From assembly GCA_947492175.1 (NCBI GenBank), contig CANLMQ010000002.1, positions 124,001 to 188,000 on the forward strand: a DNA stretch of 64,000 bases, read 5' to 3'. Source of the DNA: an uncultured Draconibacterium sp. GTDB lineage: Bacteria; Bacteroidota; Bacteroidia; Bacteroidales; Prolixibacteraceae. Position numbers and translations under genes: made by a program. Under the pieces are notes generated by a model, which was given only the letters and a program-made list of their open reading frames with translations, made no database searches and was not told the DNA's origin. This document shows positions 37,246 through 47,135 of this stretch, one piece after another (position 1 is the stretch's first letter; each line of letters begins with the position of its first letter).

Positions 37246-38145
37246 TTAAAAATATCGTGCTCTTAAATAACTTCGACCAAAGAAATCCAGATCATAACCA
37301 ACTGTAAATTCAAAGGTTCCGTTCTGATATGGATATATTTCATTATAAGTTATCTCCATGGCAAATCCCACTCGCAAATGGTTACTAAACATCCAGTTTC
37401 CGGTAAAACACATTGCTGCTCCAGTTCGGTACATTAAGCCCAGCCATAACTTCTCGCGTAATAAAAAATTACCGGACAAATCAAATTGTAAGGGTGTACC
37501 CCAAGTTGCACGAACCAAAAGAGTTGGCTTAAAAACGATAAAGTTCATTGGATCCAAGGGCAAAACATACCCACCATTCATATAAATGGTACGTACCTCG
37601 GCACTAGTTTCATAATTATGAAAGTTCTCTTTTAAATCATTCTCTACAATTTTTGGTATCGACAATCCAAAGTAATAGTTCTCCTGATATATAAACATCC
37701 CTACCCCGAAATTGGGTAAGAACTTCAGATCTACATCTTCTTCAAAGGCTCTGTCGTATTTATTATCAGGGTACAACTCATACTCTGTAAGCGGATTTTT
37801 GTAGTTAACGAATCCGAATTTTATTCCCAAACGCATTCTGGTACGAGAAGAAAGATAAACCTCGTAGGCATAATCGCCAAGAACACTCAGCCTGTTCTCT
37901 AAACCAAACCGGTCGTTCATGATGTTGAGTCCAACACCAACTGCATCGTTACGTAAGGGTGAATGAAAAGAAAATGATTCAGTGAGAGGAGATCGGTTAA
38001 TACCGGCCCACTGTTTTCTTACTAAAGTGGTGAATCCAATTTTTTCCCACATACCTGCATAAGCTGGATTAATGACTTGTCCATTATACATATATGAGGT
38101 TAAAATAGGATCTTGTTGCGCACCACACTTGAGTGATATTAGCAA
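37246..38145 (-). CDS. PorP/SprF family type IX secretion outer-membrane protein
   Basis: About 300 aa. It begins with the family's hallmark QQDPILTSYMYNGQVINPAY and GMWEKIGFTTLVRKQWAGI, continues with alternating beta-strand sequence, and ends in an aromatic strand (FFGRSYLRARYF) as expected for a barrel. PorP/SprF proteins anchor or assist T9SS type B cargo. The first usable start codon is the TTG at 38143-38145, but it cuts the signal peptide. The frame stays open to 38199 and would encode KRIVVFGIFVLLISLKCGAQ, a complete signal, behind an ATA codon at 38176-38178, so the true start may be non-canonical. It sits between the two HYR giants on the same strand and is probably expressed with them. 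Confidence 0.88.
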   Translation of the reverse strand: MLISLKCGAQQDPILTSYMYNGQVINPAYAGMWEKIGFTTLVRKQWAGINRSPLTESFSFHSPLRNDAVGVGLNIMNDRFGLENRLSVLGDYAYEVYLSSRTRMRLGIKFGFVNYKNPLTEYELYPDNKYDRAFEEDVDLKFLPNFGVGMFIYQENYYFGLSIPKIVENDLKENFHNYETSAEVRTIYMNGGYVLPLDPMNFIVFKPTLLVRATWGTPLQFDLSGNFLLREKLWLGLMYRTGAAMCFTGNWMFSNHLRVGFAMEITYNEIYPYQNGTFEFTVGYDLDFFGRSYLRARYF

Positions 38146-38202
38146 GACAAATATCCCAAAAACAACAATTCTTTTTATGACGATACCAAATTTCTCTAGT
38201 TA

Positions 38203-38535
38203 CAACAATGGCAAACTACGACATTTTATTAACAAAAACAACCTTTCCAGGATTAAAAAGATATCCACAAACACCTAGTTTCTAATAAGAAAATAGATAT
38301 TTAATTGTTAATTTTCCCATTTTGGGAATTGTTAATAACTCTCACTTAACAATATTTTTCATTGTGAACAGTTGTTCTATAGCTTTTATCTTAACTAAAT
38401 ATGCTTTAACAAAATAGTCTTCAAATGCTCTTTTTATTCCGGATTCCTGTTTCAAAGAAAAGCAGCTTTGAAAAACATAATTGATATAAGATTAATCTTA
38501 TAAATAACACGTGAAACCATGGCCTCCATGCTCTG
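38203..38535. other. Non-coding gap between the 2720-aa giant and the PorP/SprF gene
   Basis: 333 bp, AT-rich, no gene. A small hairpin, TTCCCA/TGGGAA at 38314-38328, flanked by TTAATTGTTAA-like inverted words, lies in it. It might be a weak terminator or processing site behind the giant, but no T-run follows. I see no clear promoter. Confidence 0.5.
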
Positions 38536-41500
38536 TTAATAAGCTTCTTTTCTAATTTCCGGGCGTGGTGTTATTCTTATTTCTTCCATCACTTCCTCTG
38601 AAGTGTTTCCATTACAATCTACTACCCGATAAAAAATATGATGAACTACTGTTGTATATGTTACTCCATCTCCCCACAAATAAATATCGGTTGGAAATCC
38701 GGTAACAGGATCAAGGTAAACAGACGGCTGCCCTGTCCCAGTTATATCAGGATGAGTAAGATACGGCCCTGTCGGATTAAGCGGATCTGGCACATCTGTA
38801 AATTCTATACGCCATTTTAATATCATTTCTGTTGAATCACAACAATTATCAGACAACGTAAGCAAATCAAGAGCAGTGTCACCTGCTTCCAGAATTCTAT
38901 AATCAGGACTTGGACTCTTTTCCAGGTTTGGATCTACTCCATATATCGGATTGGAATGGGTTGGATTATAAATGGCCCATTCAATAGGATTCACACAATT
39001 CTCATAAGGCTTAGTGATAAAAGACGGAGGAACAGTATCGATAACCTCAACCCAATGTGAGCAGGTATCGTAACCGGCTTCATTCTCCGCCCTCCACTCA
39101 ATTGTTGTTACTCCTGAAGGGAAGTTGATATCACCTAAAGGATTTGCATAAGGATCAGTGGCATCTTTTTCGTATGAGACAGGCCCGGTGGTATTCCCGT
39201 CGGCAAAATGAATAGTATAAGTCCATTTAATCGGAGGAACTCCTTCTATCAAATCAGGTACTCCGGGATCAAAAGTCGCATCACAGTCATTTTCCGTAAG
39301 ATCTAAATAAATGGTAGTATCTGGGGGACAATCAATATCGGGAGCACCAATAACAGTAACCGTAAATTCACAATCCACTGTATGTCCGTGCCCATCCTTA
39401 AAAGTGTATTCAATAACTGTTACTCCAAGATCATAGGTATGTGTTCCTTCCAACAAATTAATACTATCCTGTCCACTTTTGTATAGAGTGGTTATACTAT
39501 CAGGGGTAGTTATAGTATAGGTTAAAGTAGAATCACAATTGTCCCAAAAATCAGGTAAGCCAACCATCACCCCAGAAGCATAATTATGATCGAAATCAGC
39601 CCACACTTCTATAGACGAAGGACATATTAGGCGAGGTTCCAAATCGTAAACCTCGAAGGTTTGAGAACAGGTCGTTTCGTTCCCTAAATTATCAGCAATA
39701 GTCCAGGTTACTGTATGTACTCCTATCTCATAATAACCACTTGCGTCTGAAGAATCCGCACCATAGGGACTATCGTGTGTAATTGTATAAGATGCCGTCT
39801 CACAGTGCTTGTTTAAAGTTGGTGGTGCAATACTAACATAAGCGTCACAAGAGAAAGAATCCACTGTAACATTGGCAGGATTTTCAGGACAGTTAAAAAT
39901 TGTTGACGGAATTTCATCAGGTAACATGGTTACAGTAAACGAACAATCAACAAAATTACTATCCGGATCGGTTACCGTGTAAGTCACAGTATTTACTCCT
40001 ACCGGAAACTCTATACCAAATACCGAACCTACGCCTGTTGTATCCCATGTGCCGTTTACAATTTCAAAAGTAAGTAACAGCGAATCGATATCCCAACAAG
40101 GCGCAGAATAACCCAGCTCGGGAATTGCTGGCGGAACCGCAAAACACTCATCGGCATCCATCGTAGCAACCACATTGGACGGACATGTTATCACGGGATC
40201 ATTTGTTCCAATCACCTCAACATATACAGTACACGTTGTGTCATTGCCAGAGTTATCGCTTATAGTCCAGACTACTTCCGTAATTCCTACCGGATAAATG
40301 GTATCGGCACTGGTAGTTCCCGATGTATAATTATTGGTAATGGTATAGGTAGCAGTCTCGCAATATTCGTCGATAGTTGGGGCGGCCACAGCAACAGGCA
40401 TTTCACAAGCTCCGTTGGTTATAGTAACCGGCGCAGGATCAGACGGACAAATAACAGAAGTGAATGGAATCTCATCGCGCCGCATTGTTACGGTGAATGA
40501 ACAATCAACAAAATTGCTGTCCGGATCGGTTACCGTGTAAGTCACAGTATTTACTCCTACCGGAAACTGAACACCAGCTACCGAACCAACACCTGTTGTA
40601 TCCCATGTGCCGTTTACAATTTCAAAAGTAAGTACCAACGAATCGGTATCCCAGCAAGACGCAGAATAACCCGGCTCAGGAATTGCTGGCGGAACCGCAA
40701 AACATTCATCGGCATCCATCGTTCCAACCACATTGGGCGGACACGTAATTACAGGATCATTTGTTCCAATCACCTCAACATATACAGTACATGTTGTATC
40801 GTTACCAGAGTTATCGCTTATCGTCCAGACTACTTCCGTAATTCCTACCGGATAAATGGTATCAGCATTGGTAGTTCCCGATGTATAATTATTGGTGATG
40901 GTATAGGTAGCAGTCTCGCAATATTCGTCGATAGTTGGGGCTGCCACAGCAACAGGCATTTCACAAGCTCCGTTGACAATAGTAACCGGCGCAGGATCAG
41001 ACGGACAAATAATAGAGGTAAATGGAATCTCATCGCGCTGCATAGTTACGGTAAACGAACAATTCACAAAATTACTGTCAGGATCAGTAACAGTGTAAGT
41101 CACAGTACTTACTCCTACCGGAAATTCAAATCCCGAAACATAACCGATACCCATCGTATCCCACAAACCTCCCTCAGTAACTATCTCAAAGGAAAGTACC
41201 AGCGAATCTTCGTGCCAGCAATCATCAGAATAAAAAGGATCAGCAATTGCAGGCGGAAGTGCAAAACAATCGTCGGCATCCATTGTACCAACTACATTTT
41301 GACAGTTGGAAATCTCCAGATTTGGAGGTGTCACATCAACTATAGTTACAAAAAACGAACACTGGTCAGAATACCCATCAGGATCGGTTACAGTATAAGT
41401 TACATAAGACACACCAACAGGAAATGAAATTCCAGAGACAGAACCTTCTCCGACAGAATCAAGTGCTCCGGTAATCACAAAATTCAAATCTAAGGAATCC

Positions 41501-44500
41501 GAGGGCCAACAATTATCCAAGTAATCCGGTTCGAGCATTGTATCCGGCACTTTCGAACAATTATTCGGCGCTGCTTCTTCAGTTACATCACGGCATCCGG
41601 ATATCTGCAGATCGGGAGGAACTGTGTCGACAATGGTTACCAAAAATTCGCATTCGGCAGTTAATCCGGCATCATCGGTAACTGTATAAGTTACTGTAGT
41701 TGTTCCAACCGGGAAAGTCAAACCCGTAACAGTACCATTTCCGGTACTATTGAGCGCTCCAACTGATGACCAGGTCAATACCGGATTAGAACATTCATCG
41801 GAATAAATTGGATCGGTTAATGAATCAGGTATTTTTGAGCATTGATTTGGCGAAACAATTTCTGTCACATTTTCCGGACATGTTATTGTTGGAGGAACAT
41901 CATCAACCACAGTAAATATTGCCGTTGTCTGAACAGCATTTTCACAATCATCTGTAACCGTAAAAGTTACTGTAATTGAATCCCTGTGCCCATCGCCAAT
42001 CCAAATCGCGGTTGCAGTATCAGCACTCCATGTCAGGTCAGCATCGCAATTATCAGTTGCAGTTGCCCCACCATGATTTGCCAGCCACTCCAAATATAGA
42101 GAATGTTCATCCGGATTGATGGTTGAACAATCAACAATGTCATCGGAAGCTTCCTGTGTAATGACTGGATTCAAGTTATCCCGAACTCTTATATATGCTG
42201 TATCCCTGCCAATATTCCCACAATCATCGCTGGCAGAAAACACAACGGGCAAATCAATATTACAACCCATGGCTACTCCTGAATAGTTATTGGTAACAAC
42301 CAATGAATTTCCATCTTCATCTTCAGCAGTTGCAGTTGCTAACCAATCCTGGATTAATTGAGCTGCATTTGGATCATTACATTCTATATCCAGATCAGCA
42401 GAAGGAGAAAAAACAGAAGGCTCAGTAATGTCAAATATCCAGTCGAAGTTATGCACTGCCTCATTACAGATTACACCTGTTTTTGTTTCGATAACCTTTA
42501 TGGAATACGGCCCTTCAACACTTGGCTGAAAATTCAAAGTTGACACACTGTTAATAGGCGAACCTTGTGCTTCGTAACCGTTATACCAATAATACTCATA
42601 CTCGTAATTTTGTGATGGTGCCGGATTTATGGAAACATGGATGGTAGGTGGATTATTTTCGCAAACCGCCTGAGGATCTACATCAAAATTAATGTTAATC
42701 TTTGGTAAAATTACGATCTCGACAATAGAACAATCAGAACCGCCGGAACAAACTACTCCGTCTCCTTCCAAATCCCCGCAAACTTCATAGCGAATTATTG
42801 GCGGAGCAGTTGAGTCCGGAGTAAATGTTGGATTCAAACTTCCTGATGGAGGATTAAGAAACCGTTCATAATTATTTCCTGAAATATCGGTAAAAGTTAC
42901 ACTAGATTCTGTTACTCCTTCCACATTAATTTCTCCACTGCAATCCACACGAGTAGTTAAATCACCTGTTCCAATGGCTCCGGGAATTGAAATAAAAGAG
43001 AAATCGTTTAGGTTGGCACCCTCTTTACAATAAACAAAAGTATAAAATTCGGAAACCTCTACATCATCTCCCGGAATACATACAACATCGCCAATTGGAG
43101 CTACCTCAAAACAATTTAAGCGATAATCTTTTGAAGAAGGCAAGGCTCCATCAACCAACATTGTAACCCCAACCGCCTCTGGATCAAGTTCCAGATTAAA
43201 AGAAACACATCGCAATGTTTTTTTACTTTTAAAATCACAACATACTCCTTCCTGTTCCCGGCCAATATTTTCAAGAGTAACAGAACCTGATGGCTGTCCT
43301 TGTAAATCAACATGGTAAAGAGGAACTTCTGACTGACAAATGTAACAATCACTTAGATCATCAACATAAATTACAACATCACAGGTATCTTTGTTTCCGC
43401 AAGGATCAGTAGCAACATAAATCCTTGTTACAGTCTCCGGACAAAATCCTGCGCCTGCTTCCAATCCAGTATATCTTTCTTCTAAAAAATCAACGCTTAC
43501 CGTTTCTCCACAGTTATCAGTTGCCGTGACCACCATTTCACTCAGATAAGGAATATCATCGGGGGTGTTTACATGAAAATCTACCGGACAGTTTATAACC
43601 GGCGGGGTGTTATCTTCAACTCTGATAAGTTGCACATCCGACCGTTTATTTCCACTACAATCGGTAGCAGTCCAGGTCCTGTAAATTTCTTCTCTGCCGG
43701 TACAATTTCCGGGAACAATAGTATCACTCCAGGTTATTGAAACAGTTCCCGAAGCATCGCAATTATCGGTTGCAGTAGCATATCCTGTACCATCAGGAGT
43801 TCTGTCTTCATGACACTCTATTGTTATATCAGAAGGCAAAATCAAAGTCGGAGCACCAATATCCCTCACTGCAATCAGCTGAATTTGAACAGAATCATTT
43901 CCGGCCTCATCAGTTACAGTCCACGTTCGCTCAAAACTATACGTCCCACTGCAGGTTCCGGGAATTGCATCTCCATCTGTATAATTAATGTTTATTTTCC
44001 CCAATTCAGAACAATTATCAGAAAGACCGGTTACTGAACCGGCAATAGCTGGATCTACATTTACATTGCAGCTGCCATCGGCATTTAATGTTATATTTCC
44101 CGGAGGCTTAAATAAAGGAGGCTCGTCATCAACAACAGAAATTTCAACCGAATTACTATATACCGTTTCACAAGTCGGCATTACGGCATCGCTAACTGCC
44201 AAACGAAAATAAGTGGTTAATGTTAATGCCGAGGGAGAATAAGTTTGTGCTGTTTCACCACCGATATTTGCCCAGGAAATGTTGTCTGGACTTTTCTGCC
44301 ACTGATAATCATATCCCCCATTACCTCCACTTGCAGATGTGCCAACCAACTGAGCAGGAACATAGTTATAACAAATGGTCTGACCAGAAGAGATAACAGG
44401 AGCGATTAATGGTTCCGGTTCATTTAGCGCCACACTACCCAAATTTTGAACACATTCGGTATTAACCGCATCACGAATTTCTACAGTATAATTTCCGGGA

Positions 44501-46698
44501 GCCAAACTACTAAAATCGGTCGAACTCTGCCAGGTTCCGCCATTTATACGATATTCATAAGTGCCCAAACCTCCGCTGGCAGATGAAATTGTTATTATAC
44601 CATCATTTGCGCCATTACAGGTAATGTTTTCGGAAGAGGTCAAAGCACTCAACACAGCAGGTTCAGTTATTGTCTCGCTGCCCAAACTTTGAACGCATCC
44701 GCTATTAACCGCATCACGAATTTCTACAGTATAATTTCCGGGAGCCAAACCACTAAAACCGGCTGAACTCTGCCAAGCTCCGCTATTTATTCGATATTCA
44801 TAAGTGCTCGAACCTCCGCTGGCCGATGATATTGTTATCGTACCATCATTTGCGCCATTACAGGTAATGTTTTCGGAAGCCGCTGTAGCACTCAATACAG
44901 CGGGTTGAGTTATTGTCTCACTGCCCAAACTTTGAACGCATCCGGTATTAACCGCATCACGAATTTCAACAGAATAACTTCCGGGAGACAAACCACTAAA
45001 ACTGGTCGAACTCTGCCAGGTTCCGCTATTTATGCGATATTCATAAGTACCTGAACCTCCAATGGAAGATGAAATTGTTATCGTACCATCATTCGCGCCA
45101 TTACACGTAATGTCTTCAGAAGAAGTTGTAGCATTCAACACAGCAGGTTGAGTTATCGTCTCGCTGCCCAAACTTTGTACACATCCGATATTAACCGCAT
45201 CACGAATTTCAACTGTATAATTTCCGGGAGACAAACCACTAAAACTGGTCGAACTCTGCCAGGTTCCGCTATTTATGCGATATTCATAAGTACCTGAACC
45301 TCCAATGGAAGATGAAATTGTTATCGTACCATCATTTGCGCCATTACAGGTAATGTTTTCGGAAGAGGTCGAAGCATTCAACACAGCAGGTTGAGTTATC
45401 GTATAATTCACCGAAACAGTTCCATCAGCATCTGTAACATTCAGAGTGTAGGTTCCGGCAGACAACCCGGATACATCAAGTGTTGTTGGACCATGATCCC
45501 ATTCAATTTTTGTTATTGGACCATTTGTCGAAGTGGTATCCAAGTCAATGCTGCCATCATTCCCTCCATTACAGGAAACATGCTTAATATTAACTACGGT
45601 AACAGAAGCAGATTTATTTCCTGAAGCAGATTTAAGCAAATCATTCGATTCTAATTGCCCGTCTTTAGTCTTTTCAGTATTCTCTTCCCCGATTACATTA
45701 ATTACGTGCTTTGCTTCTGAAATATTACCATACACATCGGCAATACTGTAGGTTCGTGTTACGGTGTAGGGACAAAAAATACTACTACTTGCCTGTCTTA
45801 CATACTTAAAACTCGCATAATTTAAACCACAGTTATCCGATGCCATGCCTCCCGCATTTTTAAACTCCTTCCAGGTTGTAAATGCATCAGGCACGGCTTC
45901 ACCACAATTCACAACAACTTTTTCGGGAGCCGTTAACAGCGGGGCTTCTATGTCGACAACTATTACATTAAAGGTGTGATTAATACTGTTTTGTCCATCA
46001 CTTATTTTGTAGCTAACTTCAGTAGAGCCAATAGGGAAAATTGCACCAGGAGGATAATTTGAACTAATCTGAATTTGTTCTGAGGAAACACAATTATCAA
46101 CAGCGGTTGGCAAACTCCAGCTAACCTCTGTACCACATTCTCCGGGACTACTCACAGCCCTAATATTTCCCGGTGAATTTACCAAACGTGGCGCCTGCTC
46201 GTCGGATACAGACACCGAAAAACTGCATGAAAAAGAATTGCTGTAAATATCTTTTCCCTTATACATAACGAACGTTATTCCCTTATTAAAAGAGAAACTA
46301 TTGATATGATTAATTCCCTTCTCCGGAGAATCTGATTCAGTGGCCCCGCTCATCTTCCAACTAAGTGCTGCGATTTCATTGTTTGGATCAGCTATATTCA
46401 ATCCGGCACGAACAACGGCTACACACAAATCCTGATCCGTTGGCACTTCAATATTTTCATGAAAAACAATACTATCAGAATAAGGATATAAATAGTTCTC
46501 TGAGAGGTTGGGATAGTGATAATCTTCACTAAAAAACGGTAACCCGACCATAGACAAAAGATGTCCTTTACGCAGTAAAATTTGAGTATAACTATTACCA
46601 CTCACGGGTATACACCCCACAAGAATACATACAATAGCTACACTGACTATAACTATTTCCCGGGTTAATTTATTTGTGGATTTAGCCAACTTAAACAA
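38536..46698 (-). CDS. Giant HYR/SprB-repeat surface protein (2720 aa)
   Basis: A paralogue of the 4468-aa giant. The frame starts at a TTG (46696-46698) three codons after an in-frame stop; no ATG precedes the signal sequence (IVIVSVAIVCILVGCIPVSG), in which LVGC could also serve as a lipobox. Order: HYR-like N-terminal modules shared with the other giant (FPxGSTEVxYxISDG, then VPDAFTxWxxFxNAGGMA and CPYTxTRTYSIAD); four 81-residue SprB repeats (about 434-764, NITCNGANDGTITISS); PKD-like; HYR-like; a Cys-rich module (CYICQSEV, about 1119, with GVCCDF); more HYR domains including a 186-residue near-identical duplication; and the shared C-terminal domain from PYENCVNPIEW (about 2564) with LTLSDNCCDS, DITGTGQPS and a final ITPRPEIRKEAY. 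No CHU_C domain. Surface adhesin or structural role inferred. Confidence 0.92.
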   Translation of the reverse strand: MFKLAKSTNKLTREIVIVSVAIVCILVGCIPVSGNSYTQILLRKGHLLSMVGLPFFSEDYHYPNLSENYLYPYSDSIVFHENIEVPTDQDLCVAVVRAGLNIADPNNEIAALSWKMSGATESDSPEKGINHINSFSFNKGITFVMYKGKDIYSNSFSCSFSVSVSDEQAPRLVNSPGNIRAVSSPGECGTEVSWSLPTAVDNCVSSEQIQISSNYPPGAIFPIGSTEVSYKISDGQNSINHTFNVIVVDIEAPLLTAPEKVVVNCGEAVPDAFTTWKEFKNAGGMASDNCGLNYASFKYVRQASSSIFCPYTVTRTYSIADVYGNISEAKHVINVIGEENTEKTKDGQLESNDLLKSASGNKSASVTVVNIKHVSCNGGNDGSIDLDTTSTNGPITKIEWDHGPTTLDVSGLSAGTYTLNVTDADGTVSVNYTITQPAVLNASTSSENITCNGANDGTITISSSIGGSGTYEYRINSGTWQSSTSFSGLSPGNYTVEIRDAVNIGCVQSLGSETITQPAVLNATTSSEDITCNGANDGTITISSSIGGSGTYEYRINSGTWQSSTSFSGLSPGSYSVEIRDAVNTGCVQSLGSETITQPAVLSATAASENITCNGANDGTITISSASGGSSTYEYRINSGAWQSSAGFSGLAPGNYTVEIRDAVNSGCVQSLGSETITEPAVLSALTSSENITCNGANDGIITISSASGGLGTYEYRINGGTWQSSTDFSSLAPGNYTVEIRDAVNTECVQNLGSVALNEPEPLIAPVISSGQTICYNYVPAQLVGTSASGGNGGYDYQWQKSPDNISWANIGGETAQTYSPSALTLTTYFRLAVSDAVMPTCETVYSNSVEISVVDDEPPLFKPPGNITLNADGSCNVNVDPAIAGSVTGLSDNCSELGKININYTDGDAIPGTCSGTYSFERTWTVTDEAGNDSVQIQLIAVRDIGAPTLILPSDITIECHEDRTPDGTGYATATDNCDASGTVSITWSDTIVPGNCTGREEIYRTWTATDCSGNKRSDVQLIRVEDNTPPVINCPVDFHVNTPDDIPYLSEMVVTATDNCGETVSVDFLEERYTGLEAGAGFCPETVTRIYVATDPCGNKDTCDVVIYVDDLSDCYICQSEVPLYHVDLQGQPSGSVTLENIGREQEGVCCDFKSKKTLRCVSFNLELDPEAVGVTMLVDGALPSSKDYRLNCFEVAPIGDVVCIPGDDVEVSEFYTFVYCKEGANLNDFSFISIPGAIGTGDLTTRVDCSGEINVEGVTESSVTFTDISGNNYERFLNPPSGSLNPTFTPDSTAPPIIRYEVCGDLEGDGVVCSGGSDCSIVEIVILPKININFDVDPQAVCENNPPTIHVSINPAPSQNYEYEYYWYNGYEAQGSPINSVSTLNFQPSVEGPYSIKVIETKTGVICNEAVHNFDWIFDITEPSVFSPSADLDIECNDPNAAQLIQDWLATATAEDEDGNSLVVTNNYSGVAMGCNIDLPVVFSASDDCGNIGRDTAYIRVRDNLNPVITQEASDDIVDCSTINPDEHSLYLEWLANHGGATATDNCDADLTWSADTATAIWIGDGHRDSITVTFTVTDDCENAVQTTAIFTVVDDVPPTITCPENVTEIVSPNQCSKIPDSLTDPIYSDECSNPVLTWSSVGALNSTGNGTVTGLTFPVGTTTVTYTVTDDAGLTAECEFLVTIVDTVPPDLQISGCRDVTEEAAPNNCSKVPDTMLEPDYLDNCWPSDSLDLNFVITGALDSVGEGSVSGISFPVGVSYVTYTVTDPDGYSDQCSFFVTIVDVTPPNLEISNCQNVVGTMDADDCFALPPAIADPFYSDDCWHEDSLVLSFEIVTEGGLWDTMGIGYVSGFEFPVGVSTVTYTVTDPDSNFVNCSFTVTMQRDEIPFTSIICPSDPAPVTIVNGACEMPVAVAAPTIDEYCETATYTITNNYTSGTTNADTIYPVGITEVVWTISDNSGNDTTCTVYVEVIGTNDPVITCPPNVVGTMDADECFAVPPAIPEPGYSASCWDTDSLVLTFEIVNGTWDTTGVGSVAGVQFPVGVNTVTYTVTDPDSNFVDCSFTVTMRRDEIPFTSVICPSDPAPVTITNGACEMPVAVAAPTIDEYCETATYTITNNYTSGTTSADTIYPVGITEVVWTISDNSGNDTTCTVYVEVIGTNDPVITCPSNVVATMDADECFAVPPAIPELGYSAPCWDIDSLLLTFEIVNGTWDTTGVGSVFGIEFPVGVNTVTYTVTDPDSNFVDCSFTVTMLPDEIPSTIFNCPENPANVTVDSFSCDAYVSIAPPTLNKHCETASYTITHDSPYGADSSDASGYYEIGVHTVTWTIADNLGNETTCSQTFEVYDLEPRLICPSSIEVWADFDHNYASGVMVGLPDFWDNCDSTLTYTITTPDSITTLYKSGQDSINLLEGTHTYDLGVTVIEYTFKDGHGHTVDCEFTVTVIGAPDIDCPPDTTIYLDLTENDCDATFDPGVPDLIEGVPPIKWTYTIHFADGNTTGPVSYEKDATDPYANPLGDINFPSGVTTIEWRAENEAGYDTCSHWVEVIDTVPPSFITKPYENCVNPIEWAIYNPTHSNPIYGVDPNLEKSPSPDYRILEAGDTALDLLTLSDNCCDSTEMILKWRIEFTDVPDPLNPTGPYLTHPDITGTGQPSVYLDPVTGFPTDIYLWGDGVTYTTVVHHIFYRVVDCNGNTSEEVMEEIRITPRPEIRKEAY
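39935..41058 (-). repeat. 558-bp coding tandem duplication in the 2720-aa giant
   Basis: Anchor strings at 39943, 40501 and 41059 are spaced exactly 558 bp (186 codons) apart. The two full units are nearly identical in DNA, and diverged relatives continue to about 41600. Each encodes a pair of HYR-type domains. Confidence 0.9.
44410..45395 (-). repeat. 243-bp SprB-type tandem repeats in the 2720-aa giant
   Basis: Four units of 243 bp (81 codons). The string GTAATGTTTT or its variant starts at 44621, 44864, 45107 and 45350. The units encode the SprB pattern CNGANDGTITISS...GTYEYRINSGTWQSS...GNYTVEIRDAVN. Confidence 0.92.
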
Positions 46699-47135
46699 AC
46701 AATTTTACTATGTCAAGCCTCCATAATTGCAAGCCTCTCCATTTTAGTTATATGTTTTATTTAAGTGATTAAACCGAATATTTTGCGTCAACAGGGTTCA
46801 GTTCTTTATCAACTTAATAACTCTAATTTTTTCTCTCGCATAATTTTGTTGTTCAATTTTTAAATTATGCATTTCTTCTGTAAATAATTCCAGATAATAC
46901 TTTTCTTCTTTAATTCTACATTTACTTTAAAATATGTTGTTAATTATATTATACATTTATCGCACTGCCTAATTTTTCTTAACCGTAGAGAAATTCAGCA
47001 TACCAGCTAAAAACTATCCTCTCACAATTAAAGAATTCAAGAATAATCTCTTTTTTCTAAAAGAATAATTTTGAATTTTGGAAGTGCAAAATACATCAAT
47101 ATTTATTGTTATCATATAATAAATGTAATTAATCT
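46699..47135. other. AT-rich intergenic region upstream of the 2720-aa giant
   Basis: 437 bp with no gene. It should contain the promoter for the giant cluster. On the minus strand TAAAATTG (one mismatch from TAnnTTTG) lies a few bases before the TTG start, but the upstream TTG box is at non-ideal spacing, so I do not call a promoter. The M19 dipeptidase ends at 47136, so its terminator should also be here; I see no strong hairpin. Confidence 0.5.

Noticed and set aside
38314..38328. Terminator behind the 2720-aa giant
   Set aside because: The hairpin is short (6 bp) and is not followed by a T-run on the minus strand, so I only mention it in the gap description.
44410..45395. CRISPR-like array
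   Set aside because: Regular 243-bp spacing is in-frame protein repeats (81 codons) without short direct repeats and unique spacers; no cas genes nearby.
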